Origin: an uncultured Alphaproteobacteria bacterium
GTDB taxonomy: Bacteria; Pseudomonadota; Alphaproteobacteria; HIMB59
Length of the DNA: 64,000 bases
Assembly (NCBI GenBank): GCA_902521465.1
Contig: CABYRL010000001.1
Location: 186,001-250,000 of the forward strand
Reading direction: 5' to 3'
Each line of letters opens with the position of its first letter. The first letter of the stretch is position 1. Below the pieces are notes generated by a model. The model was not told the origin of the DNA. It saw only the letters and a list, made by a program, of their open reading frames with translations, and did no database searches. Made by a program: the position numbers and the translations under genes. This document shows, piece after piece, positions 20,401-28,706 of the stretch.

Positions 20401-23400
20401 GTATCATTTTGCGCAACGGGGGCATCGTTCACTCCCGTTACAGTTATAGTTAAAGTTGCGGTAGCTGTAAGTGTGCCATCTGTAGCTTCATAATCAAAGA
20501 CATCAGTTTTTGTATCACTAGCATCTATAGCATCAGCTGCTGTTTGATCAGCTGTGTATATATATGATCCGTCAGCACCAATTTTTAATGTTCCATAGGT
20601 TCCGGTGACTGTTGTAAAATTACTTAAATGTGTACTGCTTGATGTAACAGAAGAGTATGAGCTGTCTGTACTATGTTTAATTTTCGACACACTTAAAGAT
20701 GCTGACGCATCTGCATCTGTATCATCATCTAATACATCATCTTGCGCTCCAGTTTTTGTCACTGAAGCGTCCTCGTTGACAGAGTCAGTGTCATCGGTAG
20801 CAACAACTGGGTCGTTTATGCCTGTAATAGTAATTGTTATATTTGCTGTATCTGATCCGCTATTTCCATCTGAAACTTCATAGACAAACACATCTGTAAT
20901 AGTGTCAGCTGGGCTACCACCGTCTAGAGCGTCTGCTAAATCTTGATCAGCAGTGTAAGTATAAGATCCGTCAGCGCCGATGACTAATGTTCCATAAGAT
21001 CCTGTAACGCTAGTTCCATTACTATTGGTAGTTCCTGAGGATACATTTGAGAAATTTCCATTATTCTTTTTTATTTTTGAAACAATAAGAGTATCTCCCT
21101 CGGGATCAGTGTCATTTATAAGAACATCTCCTGTGACACCTGTTGTTCCATCCGTAACAGTGACTGTTGCGTCTTCATTAACTGCGTTAGTGTTATCGGT
21201 AGCCGAGGGGTTTTCATTATCTTGACCCAAAAGCGTAATTGTTAAAGTACCCGTATCTGTTGCACTTCCATCACTTAAAGTATAAGTAAAGCTATCCGTT
21301 AGTGTTTCACTGGAGTCGAAACCAGATATACTATCATTTGCAACATATTTATAAGAGCCATCTGATCCGATTGTAAGTGTACCATACAATCCAGAAACTG
21401 ATGTGCCAGCACTACTGCCAGTACCATTATATGTGCTGTTTGAAGTGATGCTACTGTTAGAACCTGCGGTTGTCTCTTTTATGAGTGTTATCGAAAGAGT
21501 GTCGCCATCAGGGTCACTGTCTTTATGTGAGCTTGAACTTGTGTCAATTAGATCACCAGAATGTTCCTCATCTGCATCAAAACTTCCAGAAACATTAGCA
21601 TTAGTGCCGTTTGCAACTGTTAATGTCTCGCCCTCATCAATCACACCCACATCATTTTGAGCACTAGGGGAGTTGTTGATACCTGTAATCGTAATAACTA
21701 AATCTGCTGATGCAGTACCGCCTTGAGTGTCTGTAATAGTATATTCGAATGTATCAATGGCTGTTTGATTAAGAGCCAATCCAACGGCGTTATTCGCGTT
21801 ATAAGTATAAGAACCATCAGCTCCTATTGTAAGAACACCATATGTACCAGTAACTGAGGTTCCATTGGAATTAGTGGTCCCTGAAGATACAGTTGAGTCT
21901 GAGCCACCAGCTTTTTTTATGTGGGTAACAGTAAATGAGTCATCATCATCAGGGTCGCTATCATCGTTCATAACATCATCTTGTGAAGCAGATTTTGAAA
22001 CACTTTGAGCTGCAGTAACAGAGTCTGCATCATCAACTGCAACAGGGGCGTCATTCACGCCTGTAATTGAGATAGTTAAATTTGCGGTATCTGTAAGTCC
22101 ACCATCTGTAATTGTGTAAACAAAAATATCTGTTGCTGGATCACCTGCATCCAGATCATCTGTTAAATCTTGATCAGCGACGTAAGTATAAGAACCGTCA
22201 CCTCCAATAGTTAAAGTTCCGTATGTTCCAGTGACTGATGTTCCGCCACTACTAGATGTGCTTGATGAGGAAACATTTGAGTTAGTGCCGCCGTTATGAT
22301 TAATTTTTGATACAGTAATTGTATCTCCATCTGGATCACTATCGTCGTTAAGCACGTCATTTTCAGATCCTGTTTTTGTAACAGTAGCGTCCTCATTAAC
22401 GCTGTCTGTATCATCTACAGCAACGGGTGCTTGATTACTTGCTTTTGTAAATACTCTTACTATATCACCATGATCTGCACCATTATTAAATCCTATATAA
22501 AGTTTATTTGAGTCAGTATCGACACCAAACCAGTCATGTTTATGGCCTGAGGGTTTACTAGTATCTGAAACACTTGCGCTCCACTCCCATTTTAATTTCT
22601 CTGTGCTGAATGCATTTTGGCCTCCACTACCATGTTGGCTTATTGTGTGATAATTCCCTCCACTTTTATCAACTCCTGAATATGCAATGATATTATTCAT
22701 GTTGAACCAAACACCTAGTATTTCATTTTCAAAAGTAACTGACCTCACAGTATTTCTTCCTGAGTTTTCTGTGGCATAAACATAATATGAATTCATAGGC
22801 GTTGATGAAGCATCAACAGTAGTAGTGCCTGATGTTATGTCAGGACCTCTAGTTCGGACACCGCTATTATTTTCTTCATATCCAGTGCCTAAATTTGTAG
22901 TCTTATAAAAAGCAAATGAGCCTGAGTTTATATTTTCTCTCTCTAAGGTAATAACATAGGGACTGTGTCCATCAGTGTGATTAGAAGCAGATGCTGCGTG
23001 TCCACCATCACTAGTACCCGCTCTTAAATTAGTTCCCGTATTTTCTACAAAACCATCTAATGATGAAATTCCATTTTGAAGAAGAGAGTGTTTGTAATCA
23101 ACAACACTAATTCCGTTAGTTTCAACGATACCGTATTTTTTTTCTAAGTTCCAATCACCACCCTTACCTGTAATATCATCAGAGGCTGCGATATCTGCTT
23201 GAGTGATATTTCCAATTTGTTGAATAAGTAACTTTCCCTGATCACCTTGAGCCAGGTTACAACCATAAAATAATAAGTCACCGTCTTGAGTTAACGAGGT
23301 ACCAATTGATTGAAGTGCAGTGCTAAAAGAATTTATCGTTTCAGAGTTTAATATTGAATTGCCCAGTACTACCTGACCAGTACTTGCGTGTCCTATTATA

Positions 23401-23753
23401 TGTACTGCATCGATGTCACTTTGATCTTGCAAAATACTCTGCATTTTTGCAAAACCGTTTTCATTGGAGTCAATTAAATAGATAGATTTTGTGTCATCGA
23501 TGGAGTTAATGATTGTTTGATAATCATCAACACCCTTGTCTATGAAGACAATTTCTTTTCTTGAGTCATTGTTGTGTGTAATCGCTTTTAAATTTGTTGA
23601 AAGATCGCTTTCATTGAGAGAGTTGTTTTGAATTTGGTCTTCGACAGCTTCAATGGCTTCACTAGCAGCATAAACAGCAGCACCATCAAACATGATTCTC
23701 GGTTCCAGCATTTGAATGCTAAAATGTGGATAAGTTTTCTGTTTGTCAGCCAC
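14445..23753 (-). CDS. Giant VCBS-repeat surface protein with N-terminal DUF4347 domain
   Basis: This is a 3102-residue probable secreted or surface adhesin. In order it has: an N-terminal LEPRIMFDGAA motif (residues 16-26); a DUF4347 domain (about 65-226) with GH at 121-122 and YGC at 163-165, a pattern reminiscent of caspase-fold peptidases; an unassigned 210-residue segment; about 15 VCBS/cadherin-like repeats of about 100-150 residues (about 439-2715); a beta-propeller-like insert of about 260 residues (about 1138-1398); an Ig/cadherin-like domain (about 2716-2815); a further cadherin-like region with LPSWIRVDPSTG; and an Asn/Asp-rich tail. No RTX nonapeptides and no Sec signal peptide are visible. 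The start is GTG with AGGAG upstream. The downstream adaptors and divergent TolC gene suggest a dedicated exporter. Confidence 0.88.
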   Translation of the reverse strand: MADKQKTYPHFSIQMLEPRIMFDGAAVYAASEAIEAVEDQIQNNSLNESDLSTNLKAITHNNDSRKEIVFIDKGVDDYQTIINSIDDTKSIYLIDSNENGFAKMQSILQDQSDIDAVHIIGHASTGQVVLGNSILNSETINSFSTALQSIGTSLTQDGDLLFYGCNLAQGDQGKLLIQQIGNITQADIAASDDITGKGGDWNLEKKYGIVETNGISVVDYKHSLLQNGISSLDGFVENTGTNLRAGTSDGGHAASASNHTDGHSPYVITLERENINSGSFAFYKTTNLGTGYEENNSGVRTRGPDITSGTTTVDASSTPMNSYYVYATENSGRNTVRSVTFENEILGVWFNMNNIIAYSGVDKSGGNYHTISQHGSGGQNAFSTEKLKWEWSASVSDTSKPSGHKHDWFGVDTDSNKLYIGFNNGADHGDIVRVFTKASNQAPVAVDDTDSVNEDATVTKTGSENDVLNDDSDPDGDTITVSKINHNGGTNSNVSSSSTSSSGGTSVTGTYGTLTIGGDGSYTYVADQDLTDDLDAGDPATDIFVYTITDGGLTDTANLTISITGVNDAPVAVDDADSVTAAQSVSKSASQDDVMNDDSDPDDDDSFTVTHIKKAGGSDSTVSSGTTNSNGTSVTGTYGVLTIGADGSYTYNANNAVGLALNQTAIDTFEYTITDTQGGTASADLVITITGINNSPSAQNDVGVIDEGETLTVANGTNANVSGSFDADEEHSGDLIDTSSSSHKDSDPDGDTLSITLIKETTAGSNSSITSNSTYNGTGSSAGTSVSGLYGTLTIGSDGSYKYVANDSISGFDSSETLTDSFTYTLSDGSATDTGTLTITLLGQDNENPSATDNTNAVNEDATVTVTDGTTGVTGDVLINDTDPEGDTLIVSKIKKNNGNFSNVSSGTTNSNGTSVTGSYGTLVIGADGSYTYTADQDLADALDGGSPADTITDVFVYEVSDGNSGSDTANITITITGINDPVVATDDTDSVNEDASVTKTGAQDDVLDDDTDADASASLSVSKIKHSTDSSYSSVTSSSTHLSNFTTVTGTYGTLKIGADGSYIYTADQTAADAIDASDTKTDVFDYEATDGTLTATATLTITVTGVNDAPVAQNDTGTINEDGTLTVINSSNNTTVTPASLDTGSPYATTNTTRSVAFNHDGTKMFVLEHSNSPDISVHTLTTAFDINTATQSSTTDISSHAGNPRGIRFNNDGTKLYISNGSGSNKKIHEFALSTAYDISSLPSPTSTVISGQDGNPRGFTFNTDGTKMFLLGDINDTVYEYSLSTAFDSSTISYTSRSLDFSAKEGTPRGISFNATGTKLFITGQQNDDILEYDLSTGFNLSTATFNGAFDVSSYADKPTDIIFNNDGSKAFLARASSNGIQSFSLSSPYSFVDITGEYTGDVIDTTSSSNNDSDADASASLRVSAIQHSSAGSSTAVSNNTTYGASGTTAGTTVSGTYGQLTIGSDGSYKYVANDSDADALDAGDIVTDVFTYTLTDGTATDTATITITVIGINDTPTAQDDEGAITEDLTLTVTNGSNSNISGSLDTTGENSGDVLDTSSSSHKDTDLDTSASLSVKLIRKNLGTDSSVQPGSSYNSSGTSVTGTYGTLTIGADGSYSYTADQAAADSIAAGESQNDVFVYTITDGTQDNTANITIKVLGANDNPSAQNDVGVVNEGSTLTVQNSANANVDGSFDANGEHSGDVIHTTSSSHKDSDLDTNDTLRITQIKKSGGDNSSVSSGSSYNSSGTDVTGSYGTLTIGADGSYTYVASSNISGLNDGATVSDTFTYTLFDGTTTTTADLVLTVIGGAASNQSPVAVNDTDSVNENASVTKTGAQNDVLNDDSDPDGDTIRVDQIQHSTAASGTSVSNNTTYGASGTTTGTTVTGTYGQLTIGSDGSYVYSANQSAAEALATDVQRNDEFTYRITDGSATATATLTITVTGVNDAPVAVDDTDSVNENETVTKTGSQNDVLNDDTDADTGASLSVSNISHTNGNSGSVSSSSTYNSSGTQIVGTYGTLTIGADGSYSYTADQTAADALDVGESKNDVFTYTLTDGTATDTATLTIAVSGKNDTPVGVDDTDSVNEDATVTKTGSEEDVLNDDTDADTDASLTVTNISHTNGNSGTVSSGSTYSSSGTQIVGTYGTLTVGADGSYTYTADQTAADDLDANDPASDVFTYTLTDENSATATALLTINITGVNDAPVAVDDTDSVNEDETVSKTASQNDVLNDDTDADDSASLTVSAIRTGAEDGTGNSGTVGSALTGTYGTLTLNSNGSYTYVADQSAADDLDAGDTANDIFTYTVSDGTATDTATLTITVTGVNDTPVAVDDTDSVDEDSSVTKLAIQDDVLDDDTDADDDDPANLTVTKIQPDSGSESNVSSGTTHLNGTSVTGAYGTLVIGSNGAYKYTADQAKADALDAGDTVPDVFTYTVSDGTATDTATLTITVTGINDDPVGVDDTDSVNEDETVTKTAAQNDLLNDDTDADVDDSSSLTVTNISHSNGNSGTVASSSTYQSNGTQIVGTYGTLTVGADGSYTYTADQAAADDIADGSSEIDVFTYTVSDGTATDTATITITVTGQDNEVVGNNDTGSVTDGNTLSVGNKGSGLLSNDTDSGSDADESADATISAVRTGTEAGTGTSGTVGSSLKGTYGTLTLNSDGTYSYVADQDGADILTPDTTAIDYFTYTISNGSSTDTAQLAVTVTGINDAPTSSTAPTFRGAENNRIVIQSKLFFDDPDPSTSTYGQLTYSYGGLPSGLTVNDAGRIRGRLPEGTYTFTVTATDGGNLSTQQTFTIIIGKPGKPGEAPTPPLIVKQKTLEAAIADKTVTFETPKVNDQIADLAVRGNLGSLVKEYTFNGGMKVIDVAVEDLNIDQSGRPGINENTLLGFAIGDDYRLNVKQYTGTLEDGSSLPSWIRVDPSTGQTIVQFPQNIYSIDVKVIAIDNDNSTREINVTLDRNSVSQDKALKRDLEPFIDRSAALKTEVTVDEKGQILLDTQNDLEDGSILNDTLNPNDPNNNDNQTPNTDDQSSLNDMPTIPGEIDETASQESIVLNSQNFETNEKLIKFATLQEQLDLQYEGHENYGDKLVKVSG

Positions 23754-23902
23754 TTATTTACTCTCCTCTTATCTCTCCAGCACAGAAATATACAATAAAT
23801 TCAATGGATTTTCATTGAATTTGTAAAAATATATAGAAATTTCTTAGTTGTTTTTTATCCACAACTATGAGATTTTATGCTGTTATTTTTGACGGGGAAA
23901 GA

Positions 23903-26314
23903 ATGGCTAATTATAAGGTTTTTGTTGTATTTATTGCTACTATTTTCATTTGGGGGTGTTCAAAGACACCCATGCCAATTGTAAAAGAAGAAGTCCAGCT
24001 TTCATCCCAAAAGGATTTAGAGTATCTCAAACAAACATCTAAAAGTGCCCCTTTAGAAATTGATCTTTACCAGGCTATTGCGATCGCAATCAAAAATAAC
24101 CGTGATTTACGATTGAATCTAATGGACTCCGCGTTAAGTCAGGGTCAAATAGATGTGGTCAAGTTTGATATGTTGCCGAAACTATCAGTCAACGCAGGTT
24201 ATAAAGTTTTAGAAAAACATCCAGCTTCAACGAGTGTTAATGTGGGTTTTGAAAAAGACAGCGATGGAAATGATATTACAGGTACAGAAAATGAAGCTGC
24301 AGAAGCTATTGGCGATAGCCCTACATACACTCTCTCACAACAAACACCCTCAAATTCATATGACATAGGTTTCACTTGGAATGCGTTAGACTTTGGTTTG
24401 TCTTATGTTAGAGCAGGTCAGCAAGCTAACAAATATTTAATTTCAAAAGAGTTAGAACGTAAGGCTATTCATAATTTAACAAAAGAAGTTATTTATGCTT
24501 ACTGGAAGACACTTTCTGCTGACGAGCTATTAAGTCAAATAAATCCTTTAATGGATAGGGTTAATGCAGCTTTAGATGATTATGAATACATTGAAGAGCT
24601 TTTAATTAGTTCTCCTATGGATGCGTTATTGTACCAAAAAGAATTACTGGATGTTTTACAAATTTTAAATACACAGCGTCGAGCTTTAATGGACTCACGC
24701 GCACAGTTATCTAAATTAATGGGACTATTACCAAATCAAGAATATACTTTAATCAAAACAGAACAGCCTCTAACGGAGTTAAATATGTCTCTAGAAGAGC
24801 AAGAAGAGGCAGCATTATTTTCAAGACCAGAACTTTTAGAGGTTAGATACCAAGAAAAAGTCACAGCGCAAGAAGCAAAAGCATCGATGCTGTCTTTGTT
24901 TCCATCACTTCAATTTAACGCCACATGGACCTATGACTCTAATAAGTATTTGTTAAACAAAGATAATGTAGAATATGGTGCTGTTTTTGGCGCCAATTTA
25001 TTGAATATTTTCCAAGCAAGTAACATCAATGACATTAATCAAATTAATGAAAAACTCATCGAAGAGCAAAGATTAGCTGTTTCAATGGCTGTTTTATCTC
25101 AAGTCCATATTGCTAATATCAACTATGCACAAAGTTTAAGAGAATACAGTAACGCTAAACACTACCTTAATGTTGCTCAGAGAATTAATGATTTAATATC
25201 AAATGCTCAAAAAATATCTCGTTTCGGAGAGTTAGAAATGATCAGAGAAGAAGCAAGCCTGCTTGTTTCGCGATTAAGAAATGATATTGCGTATGCTGAA
25301 TTACAATATAGCCTAGGAACGTTGTATTCTTCTGTGGGAATGAACTTTACCCCAGAAAATTTATCTCAAATCAGCGATAATGAATTAGCATTGGCTCTTA
25401 AAGAAAATTTAAATCGTTGGACAAAAAAATATAATTCGTTTGTAACTATACCATTGAATGAGCAAAACCCTGTCCTTGTTCAATCAGCAAAAATAGTCGA
25501 AGAGAATGTGAATTTATCAAATTATGATTTCGTGGATTTTATATTTCAATTTGATGAGAAAACATTTTACTTAGAGGGTAGTGGCAAAACTAGATACAGC
25601 GTAAAGATGGCTAATGGGGATGCCTTACCATCATGGCTCGTGTTCCTTCCTTCACAATATACTTTTGTTGCTAGCCCACCATTTGCTATGGGATCATTAG
25701 ATTTAACAGTTGAAGCAAGTAACGATATCACAAATATTTCTGATACATTTACACTTAGTTGGAATACAAACAATCTGCGCCCTAAAAACACTCCTGAGGA
25801 AAAAATTAATGAAGACCTATTAGATGAACTAAACGAGATACTTGAAGCAAAACTTAAAAGTATCATTATCTTTGATGAGGAAGTAAATGAGGAACAGCTT
25901 GACTCTTTAATAGCAGCTCTCAATTTTAAAGAGCAACAAAATTTAGAGGAAACATCTGACATAACCTTCGACTCAAGTTTCAAAATAAAATCTAAGCCTA
26001 AGCCCAATAAAAATGTTTTAATTGCTGCTCTTAATGACAGTCTCGGGAGTCAAATTGAGTCAATGACTTCTTATGATCCCAATCAATCAGCGTTTATTCA
26101 AATTGGTGCTTTTAAGAAAGAAAAGGTCTCAAAAATTGTTGCTGATGATGTAGCAAAAAAAATAGGGACACGTGTGGAGGTTAGGCCAACATTAGTTTCA
26201 GATCCAGTAATGTACAGGATTTTAGTAGGACCAGAACATAAAGATCAAATTGTAAATGTAATTGCCGATATCATGGAACTAGGAATATCAGATTATTTTT
26301 TGACCCAGGGATAA
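23903..26314 (+). CDS. TolC-like outer-membrane lipoprotein with cadherin-like and SPOR domains
   Basis: This outer-membrane channel component is 803 residues from ATG 23903. I chose that start because GGGGAAAG precedes it and it gives a clean lipoprotein signal ending IWGC (Cys19); an ATG at 23867 would add 12 residues. About residues 45-480 match the TolC/OEP fold with two coiled-coil repeats (the segment DLYQAIAIAIKNNRDLRLN opens it). About 525-615 is a cadherin-like domain with ALPSWLVFLPSQYTF. A linker rich in Glu, Lys and Ser follows, and about 725-803 is a SPOR domain (AFIQIGAFKKEKVSKIVADD) expected to bind peptidoglycan. It is divergent from the giant VCBS gene, with 149 bases between them. 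Confidence 0.85.
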   Translation: MANYKVFVVFIATIFIWGCSKTPMPIVKEEVQLSSQKDLEYLKQTSKSAPLEIDLYQAIAIAIKNNRDLRLNLMDSALSQGQIDVVKFDMLPKLSVNAGYKVLEKHPASTSVNVGFEKDSDGNDITGTENEAAEAIGDSPTYTLSQQTPSNSYDIGFTWNALDFGLSYVRAGQQANKYLISKELERKAIHNLTKEVIYAYWKTLSADELLSQINPLMDRVNAALDDYEYIEELLISSPMDALLYQKELLDVLQILNTQRRALMDSRAQLSKLMGLLPNQEYTLIKTEQPLTELNMSLEEQEEAALFSRPELLEVRYQEKVTAQEAKASMLSLFPSLQFNATWTYDSNKYLLNKDNVEYGAVFGANLLNIFQASNINDINQINEKLIEEQRLAVSMAVLSQVHIANINYAQSLREYSNAKHYLNVAQRINDLISNAQKISRFGELEMIREEASLLVSRLRNDIAYAELQYSLGTLYSSVGMNFTPENLSQISDNELALALKENLNRWTKKYNSFVTIPLNEQNPVLVQSAKIVEENVNLSNYDFVDFIFQFDEKTFYLEGSGKTRYSVKMANGDALPSWLVFLPSQYTFVASPPFAMGSLDLTVEASNDITNISDTFTLSWNTNNLRPKNTPEEKINEDLLDELNEILEAKLKSIIIFDEEVNEEQLDSLIAALNFKEQQNLEETSDITFDSSFKIKSKPKPNKNVLIAALNDSLGSQIESMTSYDPNQSAFIQIGAFKKEKVSKIVADDVAKKIGTRVEVRPTLVSDPVMYRILVGPEHKDQIVNVIADIMELGISDYFLTQG

Positions 26315-26355
26315 ATCGGGAAAATAAATGAGTCTAAAGCTAAGGAAATTTTGAC

Positions 26356-27549
26356 CTAGAATTTAAGTTTATTTTTTTTTAACCTTAGTGCATTGAGTTT
26401 TATAAAACCCTCTGCGTCACGTTGATCATAATTAGAAGTCTCAAAAGTTGCTAGATCTTCGTCATATAAGCTATTAGGCGACTGTCTTCCAATGACAATC
26501 ACATTGCCTTTATAAAGAACAAGCTTTACTTGTCCGTTTACTCTTTTTTGCGTGGCGTCAATTGCTTTTTGCATCATCACCCTTTCAGGAGCAAACCAAT
26601 ATCCATTATAAATTAATCTTGCATATTTAGGCATAAGTTCATCTTTTGTAAAAATCTCTTCTCTATCAAGAGTAATACTTTCAATAGCACGGTGTGCTTT
26701 TAGAAGAATTGTACCGCCTGGTGTTTCATAGACACCACGTGATTTAATTCCTACATATCTGTTTTCAACGATATCAACTCTTCCAATTCCATTAAGAGAG
26801 CCTAACTTATTTAGTTTTTCTAATAGGTTAAAAGGTGAGAGTGTTTTTCCGTTTATAGCAATTGGGTCACCATTTTTAAATTGAATAGTTATCACTGTCT
26901 CTTTATTTGGCGCTGACTGAGGGCTTTTTGAAATACCAAAAACATTTTCAGGCGGTCTTTTCCACGGATCTTCAAGTATCTTTCCTTCAGCAGATCGATG
27001 AAGAATATTTGCATCAACGCTATAAGGGGACTCCTTTTTATTGTGTTTCATGATAGGGATTTTATTTTTAGCAGCAAATTCTAACAGTTTAGTTCTTGAT
27101 GATAAATCCCACTCTCTCCAAGGGGCAATCACTTTTATTTTGGGTTCTAAAGCATAGTATGAAAATTCAAATCGTACTTGGTCATTTCCTTTACCTGTTG
27201 CTCCATGAGACACAGCATTAGCTTTTTCTTTTTTTGCAATTTCAATTTGTCTCTTAGCAATTAATGGTCGAGCTATTGATGTACCTAGAAGATACTCACC
27301 CTCATAAATTGTATTACAACGGAACATAGGAAAAACATAATCTCGAACAAATTCTTCTTTTAAATTTTCAATATATATTGTCTTTGCGCCAAGTTTTTTT
27401 GCTTTGATTTTCGCTTCAGTTAACTCTGCTCCTTGGCCAAGATCCGCTGCATAAGCGATGACATCTGCATTATATTCAGTTTGCAGCCATTTCAGTATTA
27501 CGCTTGTGTCCAATCCGCCTGAGTAGGCTAAAACAATTTTATTTTTCAT
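26356..27549 (-). CDS. argG: Argininosuccinate synthase
   Basis: ArgG joins citrulline and aspartate with ATP in arginine biosynthesis. The protein begins with the PP-loop [19 protein letters not shown], and further family segments are [13 protein letters not shown] and [17 protein letters not shown] place the start at ATG 27549 (397 residues), which gives the usual N-terminus; the longer frame to 27597 adds 16 residues that overlap the ialB-like gene. It lies 4 bases after that gene on the same strand and is convergent with the TolC-like gene. Confidence 0.95.
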   Translation of the reverse strand: MKNKIVLAYSGGLDTSVILKWLQTEYNADVIAYAADLGQGAELTEAKIKAKKLGAKTIYIENLKEEFVRDYVFPMFRCNTIYEGEYLLGTSIARPLIAKRQIEIAKKEKANAVSHGATGKGNDQVRFEFSYYALEPKIKVIAPWREWDLSSRTKLLEFAAKNKIPIMKHNKKESPYSVDANILHRSAEGKILEDPWKRPPENVFGISKSPQSAPNKETVITIQFKNGDPIAINGKTLSPFNLLEKLNKLGSLNGIGRVDIVENRYVGIKSRGVYETPGGTILLKAHRAIESITLDREEIFTKDELMPKYARLIYNGYWFAPERVMMQKAIDATQKRVNGQVKLVLYKGNVIVIGRQSPNSLYDEDLATFETSNYDQRDAEGFIKLNALRLKKNKLKF

Positions 27550-27553
27550 TTTC

Positions 27554-28030
27554 TTAGCAGTCTTGTTGAAGAGAATTATACGCGCTAGTAAAACCAATTA
27601 ACGTGTATGTATCTGTTGTCTCTGTACCTCTTTTAGAATAACCTACAACTGTCATTTTTTTACCGGCTTTTAAAGCTTTAATGATGACAGTATCGTCTGC
27701 CATCGACCAAGCGGAGTCATCCTCTCCAAAAAATTGATAATTTTTTGAGTCAATAGTAACTTTAACATATTTTTGTGAGTCATATGGATAGCCAGCGTCT
27801 ATTCTTACATATTCAGCTGCGCCTTCTTTAAATACATAAAAAATTACTGCTCCTCTATTTGTATAGTCGCCCTTTTCTGAAGTCGGTACCTGAAAAATTG
27901 AACATGTTTTGTTATTTATTTTTTTAAAGGACCACTTACCATGCTCAAAGTCAACGGAGTGACTGGCAAACAAATTAGTTATTAAAAAACATAAGCATAA
28001 AGTCAAATATGATAATTTTTGTTTAAACAT
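27554..28030 (-). CDS. Invasion-associated locus B (IalB) family periplasmic protein
   Basis: This 158-residue secreted protein has a signal peptide (residues 1-22, cleavage near LFASHS) followed by the IalB-like beta-rich fold: [39 protein letters not shown] and a closing [21 protein letters not shown]. Two cysteines (near residues 43 and 158) could pair. IalB proteins are widespread in alphaproteobacteria and free-living members have no known role. The gene is directly upstream of argG (4-base gap), probably a shared transcript without a functional link. Confidence 0.8.
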   Translation of the reverse strand: MFKQKLSYLTLCLCFLITNLFASHSVDFEHGKWSFKKINNKTCSIFQVPTSEKGDYTNRGAVIFYVFKEGAAEYVRIDAGYPYDSQKYVKVTIDSKNYQFFGEDDSAWSMADDTVIIKALKAGKKMTVVGYSKRGTETTDTYTLIGFTSAYNSLQQDC

Positions 28031-28097
28031 GCTGATTTAATGTCAGAGAATATACCAATTAAGATTGATTTTTAAAATAATAAATGGAAAGATATAG

Positions 28098-28706
28098 ATG
28101 GATAGATTAATGGTTAAAGTTAAAAATCCCTTTGTAGAGGCGCTTCAAAATATTGCTGAAAGACAGGATATTGGAAGTTTTAAGAAAATTTTCGATTATT
28201 TTGGTCCTAGGCTAAAATCTTTTTTGATGAAGTCAGGTGCTGATGAAGCCATTGCAGAGGAAATCATTCAAGAAACCATGACCATTATCTGGACCAAAGC
28301 TGATTATTATGACCCGTCTGTGGCCTCTCCAAGCACCTGGATTTATACTATCGCTCGGAACAAAAAAATCGATATTTTAAGAAAAACCAGAAAAGCGGTC
28401 TTGGAGGACATTGAAACTGCCATTTTGCCTCCCGTCGAATCTAAAGCAGATGAGAATATCGAACATGATCAAAAGTTTGAAATGGTGGCACAATATTTAG
28501 ATGATCTACCAAAAGATCAACTAGATCTGCTAAAAATGAATTTCTTTGAGGAAAAATCACATGGTGAAATCGCTGAGATCACTAAAATCCCGTTAGGCAC
28601 TGTAAAATCAAGAATTCGTCTAGCATTAGAGAAGATCCGCGGCAAATTGGAACAAGACGGCAGTATGGTTAATCTAAATAATAACAGTAGAAGTATGGTT
28701 AACTAA
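28098..28706 (+). CDS. rpoE: ECF sigma-70 factor (RpoE of the RpoE-ChrR type)
   Basis: This 202-residue extracytoplasmic-function sigma factor has region 2 (about residues 25-95, with AEEIIQETMTIIWTKADYYDP, then PSTWIYTIARNKKIDILRK) and region 4 (about 130-185, LPKDQLDLLKMNFFEEKSHGEIAEITKIPLGTVKSRIRLALEKIR). The next gene starts immediately after its stop and is ChrR-like. In Rhodobacter the equivalent pair governs the singlet-oxygen response, which fits a surface-ocean organism. An alternative ATG lies 12 bases downstream. Confidence 0.9.
   Translation: MDRLMVKVKNPFVEALQNIAERQDIGSFKKIFDYFGPRLKSFLMKSGADEAIAEEIIQETMTIIWTKADYYDPSVASPSTWIYTIARNKKIDILRKTRKAVLEDIETAILPPVESKADENIEHDQKFEMVAQYLDDLPKDQLDLLKMNFFEEKSHGEIAEITKIPLGTVKSRIRLALEKIRGKLEQDGSMVNLNNNSRSMVN

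Noticed and set aside
15600-22440. Regular repeats that could be taken for a CRISPR or satellite array
   Set aside because: They are in-frame VCBS-type protein repeats of about 300-450 bases within one long reading frame, not short palindromic repeats with spacers.
14665-23250. Open frames on the plus strand opposite the giant gene
   Set aside because: They are shadows created by the biased codons of the repeat regions, with no ribosome-binding sites and low-complexity Ser/Val/Leu-rich translations.
23867-23902. Upstream ATG of the TolC-like gene as the start
   Set aside because: The extra 12 residues precede the lipoprotein signal and lack a good ribosome-binding site, whereas ATG 23903 has GGGGAAAG in place and gives a standard signal.
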